Source: Corynebacterium amycolatum SK46
GTDB lineage: Bacteria; Actinomycetota; Actinomycetes; Mycobacteriales; Mycobacteriaceae
Assembly (NCBI RefSeq): GCF_000173655.1
Contig: NZ_ABZU01000010.1
Coordinates: forward strand, 41,329 to 105,328
Direction: 5' to 3'
DNA: 64,000 nt
The translations under genes were made by a program, and so were the position numbers. Under the pieces are notes generated by a model. That model was not told where the DNA came from, searched no databases, and saw only the letters and a list, made by a program, of their open reading frames with translations. Positions 56,185 to 64,000 of the stretch are shown here, piece after piece (position 1 is the stretch's first letter; each line of letters starts with the position of its first letter).

Positions 56185-57036
56185 TTACTTAGACACAAAC
56201 GCGCGAACTAGCGAAGCCGCGCGGAACAGGCCGCGATACGCACCCGGCTGCGATTCCGGACTAACAGCGTGGACAAAAAGTCGATAACACATCGCACGAA
56301 CGAGCAGCTGACCGAAATCCGGCAGGTGATCGAAGCGCCGCAGCAGTTCCTCATCAGCACCCATCATGGACAGACAATCCACTGCCGCCAAGGCAGCTGT
56401 CCAACCACGAACATGCCATGCTGGCACGATATCGGTGAGAACCGGGGCGGCCGTGCCGTCGTAAAGCAGCGTGCCGACGAGATCTGCGTGACAGACCTGC
56501 AGAAGCTCCGTTGGCACTACCATCTCTGCCCTCAACTGGAGAAGATCACCGGAGATTGTGAGCGCCTCGGCACAATCGGCGCGAGGGACGCTATCCGCGT
56601 CGAGAAGCTGCTCGAGGATTCCGATTGGGTCAGAGTCCCAAGCTGCGCGATTACACATGACGAAGTAATCGGGCTCCTTATCAAGGAGGAACTGCGGCCG
56701 TTCAATACTGGCAAGCGACTCTTCCACGCGACCAGCGGCAACAATAGTTTCATCGGCACGTGGCGCGAATCCCCCCGGGATGAAATGACGAGCCTGCCAC
56801 CCAGCAATGACCAAGCGGCCGTCACTGGTACGCACGGATTTCGCCACTCGGACGCCATCCACATCTAGCGCGCTGCGAACCTTTGCAGACCACAGCGCCT
56901 GCGCCGAATTATGTACCGGCGAAAGGACAATGGAATCGTCGTAGACCCAGCCATTGTCCCAAGCTCGCCCGGCACGATGCGGCTCGCCCTCGGCACCAAA
57001 GGCCTCTAAAACACGGTTGGGAGGAGTGGCGATCAT
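56185..57036 (-). CDS. TIGR02569 family protein (Rv3205c-like, kinase-like fold)
   Basis: 283 residues. The actinobacterial TIGR02569 family resembles aminoglycoside phosphotransferases in outline: a VCHADLVGTLLYDGTAAPV segment near residue 180 recalls the catalytic HGDLHxGNVL loop, followed by DIVPAWHVRGWTAALAAVDC for the metal-binding aspartate. Catalytic Asn is not clearly kept, so activity is doubtful. Lies 10 bases after the DUF3152 gene's neighbour region; gene order with AdnA resembles mycobacteria. Function unknown. Confidence 0.78.
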   Translation of the reverse strand: MIATPPNRVLEAFGAEGEPHRAGRAWDNGWVYDDSIVLSPVHNSAQALWSAKVRSALDVDGVRVAKSVRTSDGRLVIAGWQARHFIPGGFAPRADETIVAAGRVEESLASIERPQFLLDKEPDYFVMCNRAAWDSDPIGILEQLLDADSVPRADCAEALTISGDLLQLRAEMVVPTELLQVCHADLVGTLLYDGTAAPVLTDIVPAWHVRGWTAALAAVDCLSMMGADEELLRRFDHLPDFGQLLVRAMCYRLFVHAVSPESQPGAYRGLFRAASLVRAFVSK

Positions 57037-57045
57037 AGTCTGCTA

Positions 57046-57954
57046 CTACCTAGCTTTCTGAGTCGGTGCGGCCGTATCGTCGTCCGCCCCAAACGGGTAC
57101 GGCCAGCCGTTGACAGAACACGTCTTACCATCGACCTGATAGACCTCGCTGCTGTCGATTTCGTGGAGTTCATCGTTCGACACGCTCAGGGTCTGCTGCA
57201 TCATGATTGGCGCGATACCGCCGTCCCTCGCGCAGGGCTCGTGAACCGCGTACCCAAGTCCGTGACCAACCTCGTGGTTAATAAGGTATTGGCGATACAA
57301 TCCCAGGTCCCCCTCAAAAGGCAGGGCACCTCGAACCCACCGGGCAATACTGACGACCACGCGCCCAGGCTCACCTTCCCGCTGCCCAGACAGGTAACAG
57401 GAGGTCTCCATTCCCAACGTGTTGCCGCACAGCTGATGTGCGGTTCCGGTCGCGGAAAGCTGCACGACAATCGTCGGATCCTGATCGCGAGGCACTGCCT
57501 CGAAAGAAAAATCTGGATTGGCTGTCCAGCCACGTGGATCGGCCAGAATGGAGTTCACCGTCTCTGCAAAGGCGCGCTCGCCACCAATCGAAGGAACATC
57601 GATATTGTCTTCAATTTCCACGGAATACCTGACCGCATTGCGGTGCCCCTCCCCGACACGGGGATGTGCCACAGTGACATCTTTAAAATTTCCCGAGGGT
57701 TCCGTGGCAAAGGCTGGACCAAGTGGCAACTGCCCTCCCTCGTAACCATCACCGTACCCCTCACCGGGCACCGGACCAGAGCGGCCATTGCCACTCTGTG
57801 AGGCGACAGTGCCATTGCCGGAACCTGCAGAATCATCTTCGGCAGTGAAGATATCAAAGAGAATGATGACTGTGAGCACCACAAGTACGGGGATGACATA
57901 GGCTCGCCACCCCCAACTCCTTGCAATGCGTACGAGAAAGGGTTCTTGCGTCAT
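57046..57954 (-). CDS. DUF3152 zinc metalloprotease-like protein (Rv3207c-like)
   Basis: 302 residues. Short N-terminal cytosolic part, one transmembrane helix (about 18-35), a Gly/Ser/Asn-rich linker, and an extracytoplasmic domain. YLINHEVGHGLGYAVHEPC near residue 220 is a metzincin-like HExxHxxGxxxH site, all three His present. Two Cys elsewhere (HQLCGNTLGMETSC) may form a disulfide. ATG at 57954 overlaps the DUF3107 stop by one base. Likely a secreted-domain protease tethered to the membrane; substrate unknown. Confidence 0.87.
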   Translation of the reverse strand: MTQEPFLVRIARSWGWRAYVIPVLVVLTVIILFDIFTAEDDSAGSGNGTVASQSGNGRSGPVPGEGYGDGYEGGQLPLGPAFATEPSGNFKDVTVAHPRVGEGHRNAVRYSVEIEDNIDVPSIGGERAFAETVNSILADPRGWTANPDFSFEAVPRDQDPTIVVQLSATGTAHQLCGNTLGMETSCYLSGQREGEPGRVVVSIARWVRGALPFEGDLGLYRQYLINHEVGHGLGYAVHEPCARDGGIAPIMMQQTLSVSNDELHEIDSSEVYQVDGKTCSVNGWPYPFGADDDTAAPTQKAR

Positions 57955-58178
57955 TAGGCGAAGAAGCCAACCTTACGGTCTGCGTTATTGCCGGTACGGA
58001 CGTAGGCGACCTTGTCGGCATTAATCAGGTACTCCTGACCAGCGCCGTCGCTGAGCTCAATCACACCTTCGCCGGCAGCCAACTTCTGGGAGATCACAGC
58101 CTTGACCTCCTCACCACCAGCGACGTTTTCAATGTTCAGCTCACGCGTATTGTCTGCAAATCCAATAGTGATGTCCAT
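57954..58178 (-). CDS. DUF3107 small protein
   Basis: 74 residues from ATG at 58178 (MDITIGFADNTRELNIEN). Matches the actinobacterial DUF3107 family (Rv3208A/TB9.4-type), which is cytosolic with no known activity. In-frame ATGs up to 58202 exist. Its stop overlaps the DUF3152 start. Divergent from rhlE. Confidence 0.85.
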   Translation of the reverse strand: MDITIGFADNTRELNIENVAGGEEVKAVISQKLAAGEGVIELSDGAGQEYLINADKVAYVRTGNNADRKVGFFA

Positions 58179-58272
58179 AGGTGACATCATAACCATTCCC
58201 AAAGCGGCTAGGATTAGAGAGACCGATTAAGCCGTCGTGTCACGTGAGGTTACAAACAGCAAAGGAGTCGCC

Positions 58273-59637
58273 GTGGCAGAGTCCCAGTCCCCGACATTCG
58301 TCGAATTGGGGGTCGCCGCGGAAATCTGCGACGCACTCGCCGACGAAGGAATCACCCGCACATTTGCAATCCAGGAACTGACGCTGCCCTTGGCGCTCGA
58401 CGGCACGGACATCATCGGCCAAGCCCGTACTGGCATGGGAAAAACTCTTGGTTTTGGTGTTCCCCTCATTGACCGCGTCTTCGATGACGCCCGCATTCCA
58501 GAACCGGATGGCACTGCCCGCGCAATCATCATCGTTCCCACCCGTGAGCTATGCGTGCAGGTCGGCGAGGACTTAGCCCGCGCTGCGCACTCAACCAATC
58601 TGCGTGTGTGCACCATTTACGGTGGCCGCCCCTATGAGGAACAGATTGAACAGCTAGACCGCGGTGTGGACATCATTGTCGGGACTCCCGGCCGTCTCAT
58701 CGATCTTTACCAGCGGAATAATCTAGAGCTGTCAGGCGTAAAGATTTTGGTTCTCGACGAGGCCGACGAGATGCTCGACTTGGGCTTCCTGCCGGACATC
58801 GAGAAGATTCTGGCTGCGGTGCCGGATGAACGTCAGACCATGCTCTTCTCGGCAACAATGCCGGGCCCAATTCTGACTCTCGCACGTACCTTTATGAATC
58901 GCCCGGTGCACATCCGCGCTGAATCAGGCGAGGAAGAGGCCACAGTCCACGAGACCACTAAACAGATTGTTTTCCAATCGCACCAGATGGATAAGGTCTC
59001 GGTCATTGCCCGTATCCTGCAAGCCAACGGTCGTGGTCGCACCATCATTTTTGCTCGTACGAAGCGCGGCGCCGCCTCGGTTGCTGAGCAGCTCGGCGAG
59101 CGCGGCTTCCTGGTCACCGCCGTCCACGGCGACATGGGCCAGCCTGCACGTGAGCGCTCGCTGACGGCGTTCCGCAATGGCGACGTCGATGTCCTGGTCG
59201 CAACCGATGTCGCGGCTCGCGGTATCGATATCGACGATGTCACCCACGTTATCAACCACCAAGTGCCCGATGACGAAATGACCTATGTCCACCGCATCGG
59301 CCGCACCGGCCGCGCGGGACACAGCGGTGTCGCCGTTACGCTCGTCGGCTGGGATGAAACCACAAAGTGGAAAGCTATTTCCGATGCTCTCGACCTGGAC
59401 ATGGCCGAGATTCCGACGTGGTTTTCCACCTCCCCCGAGCTTGCCGAAGCTCTTGACTTCCCCGAGGGGATCGATGAGAAGGTCGGGCCAGCCCGCCCGG
59501 TGTTGGGTTCCCGACCACCTCGCGGGCGTGGCGGAAGAGGCCCGCGAAACAACCGCTCACAGTCCCATCATCGCAATCGTGGCCAAGGACGAAGCTCAAG
59601 GCGGGACGGCCACTCCAGTTCTCATCGTCGCAGCTAG
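58273..59637 (+). CDS. rhlE: DEAD-box RNA helicase
   Basis: 454 residues from GTG at 58273, where AAAGGAG lies 5 bases upstream; an in-frame GTG at 58237 is weaker. Q motif FVELGVAAEICDALADEGIT, Walker A ARTGMGKTLGFGVPL, DEAD box VLDEADEMLDLGFLPDIEKI, SAT motif LFSATMPGP, and VHRIGRTGRAGHSGVAVTL. C-terminal Arg/Gly/Ser/His-rich tail for RNA binding. RNA remodelling. Corresponds to Rv3211. Confidence 0.95.
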   Translation: MAESQSPTFVELGVAAEICDALADEGITRTFAIQELTLPLALDGTDIIGQARTGMGKTLGFGVPLIDRVFDDARIPEPDGTARAIIIVPTRELCVQVGEDLARAAHSTNLRVCTIYGGRPYEEQIEQLDRGVDIIVGTPGRLIDLYQRNNLELSGVKILVLDEADEMLDLGFLPDIEKILAAVPDERQTMLFSATMPGPILTLARTFMNRPVHIRAESGEEEATVHETTKQIVFQSHQMDKVSVIARILQANGRGRTIIFARTKRGAASVAEQLGERGFLVTAVHGDMGQPARERSLTAFRNGDVDVLVATDVAARGIDIDDVTHVINHQVPDDEMTYVHRIGRTGRAGHSGVAVTLVGWDETTKWKAISDALDLDMAEIPTWFSTSPELAEALDFPEGIDEKVGPARPVLGSRPPRGRGGRGPRNNRSQSHHRNRGQGRSSRRDGHSSSHRRS

Positions 59638-59697
59638 GCTGCTGCGCGTGCCAACTCCCCCACCTCACTTCACTCCACGACCACTCGTCGACAGGAC

Positions 59698-61062
59698 TTG
59701 CCAACCGTGCTGCAGCCACCACAAGCCAACGCTGAGCCCACCACTGCAGAGACCCGACTGCGCCGCAATCGAATCGCATCAGTAGTTCTCATCATCGCCG
59801 TAGTGCTAGTCATCGGTTGGACATGGGTCACTTCTCCGGCTCGCAAGGTCGATCGCACTGAATCCACGGCACCGACAAGCAGCACAGCGCAAGCTCCGGC
59901 CGCGAACGATCCGGAGGCAATGCCACATTCTCTCCGGCCGGTGTGGTCCACCGAATCGTCGGCAAGCACAAACATGCGCACCGTCTCCCCGGCGCCACTG
60001 GTGATGGACAACTCCCTCATCGTTGCTGAGGACCGGGGCGTGCGTGCTATCTCGCTTAACGACGGCACGGAGCGCTGGCACTATCGACGAGATATTCCAC
60101 TGTGTGCGCTCTCAGGCAGTGATGGCCAAATTTTCGCGACTTTTCGTGGGGCAGCTGGCTGCGGTGAGACCGTTGCACTCAAGCCCGACTCGGGGCAGTA
60201 TGTCGCGACCCGAAAATCGATTGCGGCTGACAGTCCTGCCGCCGTGCGCTCGAATTCATACGCGGGTGTCTACGACTCTGGATTCCTGGAACTGTGGCGC
60301 TCTGACTTGGTCCGAGTAGTCGAGTACGGCAAGATTCCAGCGTCTCCGGAACCGAAGATGCAGCCGCATCCAGAGTGTTCGATTATCAGTGCGCTCACAC
60401 GCGTGGAGCTGCTGGCCGTCGTAAACAACTGCGATGGTCACGGACGCCTGGTCATGCAGGCTGCAAATCCGGAGGAATCGCGGAAACCAGAGGTCAAGAG
60501 CGACATTGACCTTGGTCCAGTAACTGCAGATATGTCGCTGGTATCGATTGGTCAGGACACAGCGGCGGTACTGTCAGGCAATCGCATCCGAGTTTTTCGT
60601 ATGGACGGCACGATGCTAACTGAATTGGCGCTGGGTGAGACTACCCTGCGCCCAGCACCGGCGGAAGCTAACTCCGACGGCGATGCCCCGGTCGATGCCC
60701 CGGGCGATGCCCCGCGTGCGCCTTTTACAACGGACCTTCCCCATCACATGACGTGGTGGTCGTCACGTGGTTTACTTGGCTTCCGCCCGAGCACCCTGGC
60801 GCCGGATTTCGAGTTTCCTGAGGCCACAGGAACCCCAGCTCCATGGGGTGAGCATGTTTTCATGCCAGTCGCTGACGGAGTCGCGGTATTGAATGCCAAA
60901 ACTCTCGAAATTATCGGCACACTCCCATTGCCTGCAGCTGCGAAGTCCACTCATGCAAATGATGCGGACAAGCCGGAACTGCCCGTGCGCCTTGCGGTTG
61001 TCGGTGACACGCTGCTGGTTCAGCGCGGTGAGTCAGTCGACGCGTTCGCCATCGAAGCTTAA
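59698..61062 (+). CDS. Membrane-anchored beta-propeller-like protein (Rv3212-like)
   Basis: 454 residues. TTG start at 59698 (AGGAC upstream); GTG at 59707 is an alternative. One transmembrane helix (about 26-46), then an extracytoplasmic region with PQQ-like repeat character (SLNDGTERWHYRRDIPLCAL). Two Cys pairs may be disulfides. A three-copy tandem repeat encodes GDAPVDAPGDAPRAP. It lies 60 bases after rhlE and its stop overlaps the convergent gene by 4 bases (61059-61062). Function unknown. Confidence 0.8.
   Translation: MPTVLQPPQANAEPTTAETRLRRNRIASVVLIIAVVLVIGWTWVTSPARKVDRTESTAPTSSTAQAPAANDPEAMPHSLRPVWSTESSASTNMRTVSPAPLVMDNSLIVAEDRGVRAISLNDGTERWHYRRDIPLCALSGSDGQIFATFRGAAGCGETVALKPDSGQYVATRKSIAADSPAAVRSNSYAGVYDSGFLELWRSDLVRVVEYGKIPASPEPKMQPHPECSIISALTRVELLAVVNNCDGHGRLVMQAANPEESRKPEVKSDIDLGPVTADMSLVSIGQDTAAVLSGNRIRVFRMDGTMLTELALGETTLRPAPAEANSDGDAPVDAPGDAPRAPFTTDLPHHMTWWSSRGLLGFRPSTLAPDFEFPEATGTPAPWGEHVFMPVADGVAVLNAKTLEIIGTLPLPAAAKSTHANDADKPELPVRLAVVGDTLLVQRGESVDAFAIEA
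60679..60717 (+). repeat. Three-copy 12-bp tandem repeat inside the Rv3212-like gene
   Basis: Repeats of CGATGCCCCGGN (three units with one-base differences) encode a short Asp-Ala-Pro linker. In frame, so it can expand or contract without a frameshift. Confidence 0.7.
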
Positions 61063-61517
61063 AAAGAGCGGGCAGCCCAGTCAATCGCCTTTGGACTAAA
61101 CATGCAGGCCAGCGCAGCAATTGAAGCTGCCGCCGTCGGCAGCGCAAGCAGAAAAGCGCTCGAGCGGAACATGTAATAGGCCACACCCAGCAAACAGAGG
61201 TTGAGCATAATAATCGGTCCGCGCCCCCAACGGGCGCCACGCAGCAACATGATCGCACCAGCGAGAACAGCGCCGAAAATGAGAAGGAACCACAGCGCGG
61301 TACCCCAACCGGAAATGACTGCGGCCTCGTCGCGGTACCCCATCAAATCACGAATCAGAAGGAAGATTCCGTAGCCCAGACCGAGGGCACATTCGGCGAC
61401 ACCAATCCACGCGCCGACCATGACAACCTGAGGTGCGGCCATCGGCCCGTCGGCTGCCGCAAGCTGGTCGGTAGTACGCGATTTGGGCGCATTGCTGCTA
61501 TTTTTCTGGTTATTCAC
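61059..61517 (-). CDS. Small integral membrane protein (Rv3217c-like)
   Basis: 152 residues with four predicted helices (about 36-55, 70-88, 97-118 and 125-143) after a hydrophilic Asn/Ser-rich start. No motif recognised. Position between Rv3212-like and the lipid kinase matches mycobacteria. Convergent with the propeller gene, overlapping by 4 bases at the stops. Confidence 0.75.
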   Translation of the reverse strand: MNNQKNSSNAPKSRTTDQLAAADGPMAAPQVVMVGAWIGVAECALGLGYGIFLLIRDLMGYRDEAAVISGWGTALWFLLIFGAVLAGAIMLLRGARWGRGPIIMLNLCLLGVAYYMFRSSAFLLALPTAAASIAALACMFSPKAIDWAARSF

Positions 61518-61617
61518 GCCCTACATGTTAGCCCGGTGCGAAACGATGAATACACCCTGGAGGCAAGTCGGCCAATGCGCCCATCACAAGTCTGCTCATG
61601 CACTAATCTTGGTGCCT

Positions 61618-62724
61618 GTGCGTGCGTTGCTAATCTCCAATCCGAATTCGACCAGTAACACTGCTCGACGAATGCCCGGCGTTGTGCGGGCGCTTCGCTC
61701 GGTCGAGGGGATTCGCTTGACGTCCATGTTTACCGCCTACCCTGGCCATGCTGCGGAAATAGTGGCGGGAATAACGGTTCGCGATTACGACGTCATTATT
61801 TCTCTCGGCGGCGACGGAACTATTAACGAGATTGTCAATGGGCTCATGGACTCCAACCCATTCTCCGCACTGCCTGCCACTGAACTGCCTGCCATCGCGA
61901 CAATTCCCACCGGCAGCGCCAACGTCTTGGCAGGTGCGTTGGGCATTCCCCGCGACCCCGTAGATGCCGCGTGGTACATCGCAAGCCTGCTGCGCTCCCG
62001 AACCCGCAGCACTATCAGCGTTGGACATGCAGCGGAACGATGCTTCGTAGTCAATGCCGGTATCGGCATCGATGCGGAAGTCATTTCCACCATGGAACAG
62101 CTCCGACAAAACGGCACCCGCGCCAAAGCTGTGCGCTATTTGCCCGCAATTTTCACCGCATGGAACCAGCTGCGCAAAAGCCCGCCACAAATCACCGCAA
62201 CTATCGACGGCAAGGAATTTGGCCGTGATCTCGCAATGGCCGTAGTGTCCAACTCCAATCCCTGGACATTCCTCGGCGACCTCCCCATCGTCACCAACCC
62301 CACTGTGTCCGTACGCAGGGGCCTGGGCTTTTATGGCTTCACTTCCTTGAAGGGAGTGACGGGGCTTATCGCCGCAGCCAATTTGGCCGGTTTCTTCACC
62401 CGACTGCGTTCCCCCTTCCACGTAGAAGCCCGCGAACGACGCGTCGACAACGCCCAGCACATCGAACTCACCGCTACTGCCCCACTTCGTCTCCAACTGG
62501 ACGGCGAGTACATCAATCAGCGTGAGTCCCTCAACATCCGCGTTAAGCAAGGCGCTATCAATTTTGTGGCGCGTGCCGACGATTACACCGAGGACCAGTT
62601 CACCAAGAAAGTCGCTACCCGCCCCGTGGACGAGCGCTTGCTCGTTGTGGTGACCAAAAGGGTCATGGATCGCACACGCCGACTGTTCAGTGCTAGCCAA
62701 AAGACCGAGGCAAACCCGACTTAA
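61618..62724 (+). CDS. Diacylglycerol kinase-like lipid kinase (Rv3218-like, YegS type)
   Basis: 368 residues from GTG at 61618; GTG 61612 is the other candidate. TAATCT 8 bases upstream of 61618 suggests a leaderless transcript. Nucleotide-binding signatures: VIISLGGDGTINEIVNGLMD (GGDGT) near residue 63 and IPTGSANVLAGALGIP near 97, then the split C-terminal domain ending in LRLQLDGEY. Phosphorylates a lipid (diacylglycerol or a related alcohol) with ATP. Upstream of whiB1 as in mycobacteria. Confidence 0.92.
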   Translation: MRALLISNPNSTSNTARRMPGVVRALRSVEGIRLTSMFTAYPGHAAEIVAGITVRDYDVIISLGGDGTINEIVNGLMDSNPFSALPATELPAIATIPTGSANVLAGALGIPRDPVDAAWYIASLLRSRTRSTISVGHAAERCFVVNAGIGIDAEVISTMEQLRQNGTRAKAVRYLPAIFTAWNQLRKSPPQITATIDGKEFGRDLAMAVVSNSNPWTFLGDLPIVTNPTVSVRRGLGFYGFTSLKGVTGLIAAANLAGFFTRLRSPFHVEARERRVDNAQHIELTATAPLRLQLDGEYINQRESLNIRVKQGAINFVARADDYTEDQFTKKVATRPVDERLLVVVTKRVMDRTRRLFSASQKTEANPT

Positions 62725-63210
62725 GCTGCAACTGTTTACTGACAAGCCAACAAAAATGCGCTATACACCCTCACTACTGCAATTACCAAAACTAAAATTA
62801 CCCCCACAAGAGGTTAGTTTTGACCTGGCGTTTTAACCAAAATTTCACTTTTCTGTGAGGTTTGGCACTTTTATTCATTTTGCTCTTTACGAACCGCCCC
62901 AGTCGTGAAAACATGTAAATCGTCAGCGAGACAGGCACGCAGTTCACTGGATGTGCAACCATGCAAGTCTCGCCTTTTTAGGCGCAAACTCTTTGGTGAG
63001 TCCCCACTACCTTTCACGTTGCATAGGCGATGAAACTGGTAGCCCCTCCCAAGATGCCTAATACCCCCTGGGCAACCGGGAATGAACCCCAACCCTCGTT
63101 GAGATACGGCGATTTGTCGTGTCTGACGAAATCCATTTCCGGAGCTGCCTTCCCGCAAGGAAATTTAACTCTGCCCTCACCCGGGGCTCGTAATGTTTTA
63201 GGAGTTTGTC
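62725..63210. other. Long intergenic region upstream of whiB1
   Basis: About 490 bases without a convincing gene. It starts with a weak hairpin (CAAAACTAA/TTAGTTTTG, 62787-62822) that may end the kinase transcript. TGTGA-GGTTTG-GCACT at 62854-62869 is a half-matched CRP/GlxR-like sequence about 340 bases before whiB1; whiB1 of mycobacteria is controlled by a CRP protein. The stretch 62740-62880 is notably AT-rich. No RNA gene recognised. Confidence 0.55.
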
Positions 63211-63480
63211 ATGGATTGGCGTCACAAGGCCGTTTGTCGTGAAGAGGATCCGGAGCTGTTCTTCCCGGTCGGTAACTCCGGCCCAGCTCTCGCCCAGATT
63301 GCTAAGGCCAAGGTCGTTTGCAACCGTTGCCCTGTTACTGCTCAGTGCCTGGCTTGGGCACTTGAGACCGGCCAGGATGCAGGAGTCTGGGGCGGCATGA
63401 GCGAGGACGAGCGTCGCGCACTGAAGCGTCGTCGCAACCGTGGCCGCACTCGACGCACTCGCACCAGCACCGCAGTCTAA
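63211..63480 (+). CDS. whiB1: WhiB1-type iron-sulfur transcriptional regulator
   Basis: 89 residues. Four cluster-binding Cys at positions 9, 37, 40 and 46 (CNRCPVTAQC), a GVWGG turn near 60, and a basic Arg/Lys tail for DNA binding. Binds a [4Fe-4S] cluster that senses NO/redox; partner of the primary sigma factor. ATG at 63211 with AGGAG 7 bases upstream. The Corynebacterium name whcE may apply. Long upstream region suggests complex control. Confidence 0.96.
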   Translation: MDWRHKAVCREEDPELFFPVGNSGPALAQIAKAKVVCNRCPVTAQCLAWALETGQDAGVWGGMSEDERRALKRRRNRGRTRRTRTSTAV

Positions 63481-63555
63481 TTAAGAGACTTACTTCTCAC
63501 CGTGTAATCTATACCGGTTGATACCTGTTTAACCCGATAGAAAGAGAGCCCAACT

Positions 63556-63630
63556 ATGAGCAAGCGTGGCCGTAAGCGCAAGGATCGCCGTAAGAACAAG
63601 GCTAACCACGGCAAGCGTCCGAACAGCTAA
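63556..63630 (+). CDS. Ribosomal protein bL37 (24 residues)
   Basis: Encodes MSKRGRKRKDRRKNKANHGK plus RPNS. It matches the tiny large-subunit protein bL37 found in the mycobacterial ribosome structure, whose ending ANHGKRPN is the same. The ATG has AAAGAGAGCC upstream. Very basic, 24 residues, 76 bases after whiB1, followed by a strong terminator. Confidence 0.9.
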   Translation: MSKRGRKRKDRRKNKANHGKRPNS

Positions 63631-63678
63631 GTTGCCCTCAGTTGCAGAAGTCTTGGCCATCACCAGCTAAGACATCTC

Positions 63679-63731
63679 ACTCCACCCCGACACAACCCGG
63701 TATTGCACCGAGGGACGGGGTGGAGTTTTTT
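63679..63731 (+). terminator. Terminator after bL37 gene
   Basis: ACTCCACCCCG/CGGGGTGGAGT stem (11 bp) around a 26-base loop, followed by TTTTTT. Confidence 0.88.
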
Positions 63732-63840
63732 ATGCCTCCGCCAGATCACTACCAGCGAGTTTGGAGCCCCAACCCCACCGGAGTAACGTCTGAAAACAGA
63801 GCTTTTACAGCAGCTCCAACTAGGTTGCTCGAAAGGCAAT

Positions 63841-63913
63841 GGGGCTATAGCTCAGTTGGTAGAGCGTCGCGTTCGCAATGCGAAGGTCAGGGGTTCGATT
63901 CCCCTTAGCTCCA
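63841..63913 (+). tRNA. tRNA-Ala (anticodon CGC)
   Basis: 73 bases: acceptor GGGGCTA/TAGCTCC, D-arm GCTC...GAGC, anticodon stem TCGCG/TGCGA with loop TTCGCAA (anticodon CGC), T-arm AGGGGTTCGATTCCCCT. CCA is not encoded. It reads GCG. Confidence 0.95.
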
Positions 63914-63930
63914 CAAATAGCTCCACAAAA
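63907..63930 (+). repeat. Two-copy 12-bp tandem repeat at the tRNA-Ala 3' end
   Basis: TAGCTCCACAAA occurs at 63907-63918 and 63919-63930, so the acceptor end of the tRNA is copied just downstream. Such duplications arise at tRNA 3' ends used by integrases, but no integrase or island is within the window. Confidence 0.75.
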
Positions 63931-63932
63931 AT

Positions 63933-63965
63933 ATCCCAGGCCACATCACCGTGACCTGGGATTTT
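63933..63965 (+). terminator. Terminator downstream of tRNA-Ala(CGC)
   Basis: ATCCCAGGCCAC/GTGACCTGGGAT stem with one mismatch and a 6-base loop, followed by TTTT. Confidence 0.85.
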
Positions 63966-64000
63966 CCGTATTTCGCATTACCGCATTAGACAACATCGCA

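Noticed and set aside
62854..62869. CRP/GlxR site for whiB1
   Set aside because: Only the first half matches well and it lies about 340 bases upstream; noted in the region entry but not called as a site.

Overview
The window is a compact, high-GC actinobacterial chromosome segment, most likely from a Corynebacterium. The reasons are a type I fatty acid synthase, a WhiB-family iron-sulfur regulator, an AdnAB-type helicase-nuclease pair, a class Ib ribonucleotide reductase, the 24-residue ribosomal protein bL37, and gene order. Two blocks follow gene orders I remember from Mycobacterium tuberculosis (around Rv1329-Rv1343 and Rv3194-Rv3219). The middle (ctaD, nrdF, nrdEIH) follows the order I remember from C. 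glutamicum. Species-level assignment is not possible from the window alone. I see no insertion sequence, prophage, CRISPR array or other mobile element; nearly all of it is vertically inherited core genome.

Layout. 1-6185: the first ~2,060 codons of the FAS-I gene (minus strand); its ketoreductase remainder and ketosynthase lie beyond the left edge. 6538-8087: a small acidic protein, tRNA-Leu(UAG) and two small membrane proteins. 8134-14253: a minus-strand run clpS, DUF2017, P1 peptidase, rhomboid protease, murI, metallo-beta-lactamase-fold phosphodiesterase, rph, rdgB (protein turnover, wall precursor supply, RNA trimming and nucleotide-pool cleaning). 14329-19520: pncB, a DinG-like helicase and an acyl-CoA synthetase (plus). 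19511-23540: a Pth2-like protein, serB and ctaD (minus). 23869-30733: nrdF, then an MFS permease plus deoD, then nrdE-nrdI-nrdH (minus), with a predicted pair of NrdR boxes upstream of nrdH. 31482-38923: rpmJ, a sugar transporter, nadE, a TetR regulator, a flavin-binding PNPOx-like protein, tRNA-Ala(GGC), a DsbA-like plus MauE/DoxX-like redox pair, and phosphoglucomutase. 39206-41543: paired CrcB fluoride channel subunits and an alanine/glycine symporter.

41581-45835: a proteolysis-flavoured cluster (PDZ/Lon-like protease, DUF2342 zincin, HELVH zincin, and an orphan cyclodehydratase-like protein with two CxxC pairs). 45862-56090: UvrD2, a K+ channel with RCK domain, and AdnB/AdnA for DNA-end processing. 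56185-63630: a TIGR02569 protein, a DUF3152 zincin, DUF3107, RhlE, a membrane-anchored propeller-like protein, a membrane protein, a lipid kinase, WhiB1 and bL37; the window closes with tRNA-Ala(CGC).

Functional links. The nrd genes, purine nucleoside phosphorylase, its neighbouring permease and RdgB all act on nucleotide pools. pncB and nadE feed NAD synthesis. UvrD2, AdnAB, DinG and RhlE are nucleic-acid motors. The least understood parts are the orphan cyclodehydratase-like protein among proteases, the apparently duplicated Pth2-like protein, and the DsbA/MauE pair. I found no clearly new defence or mobile system. Start codons were moved inward where a ribosome binding site or leaderless promoter argued for it; functions rest on motif recognition, not database searches.
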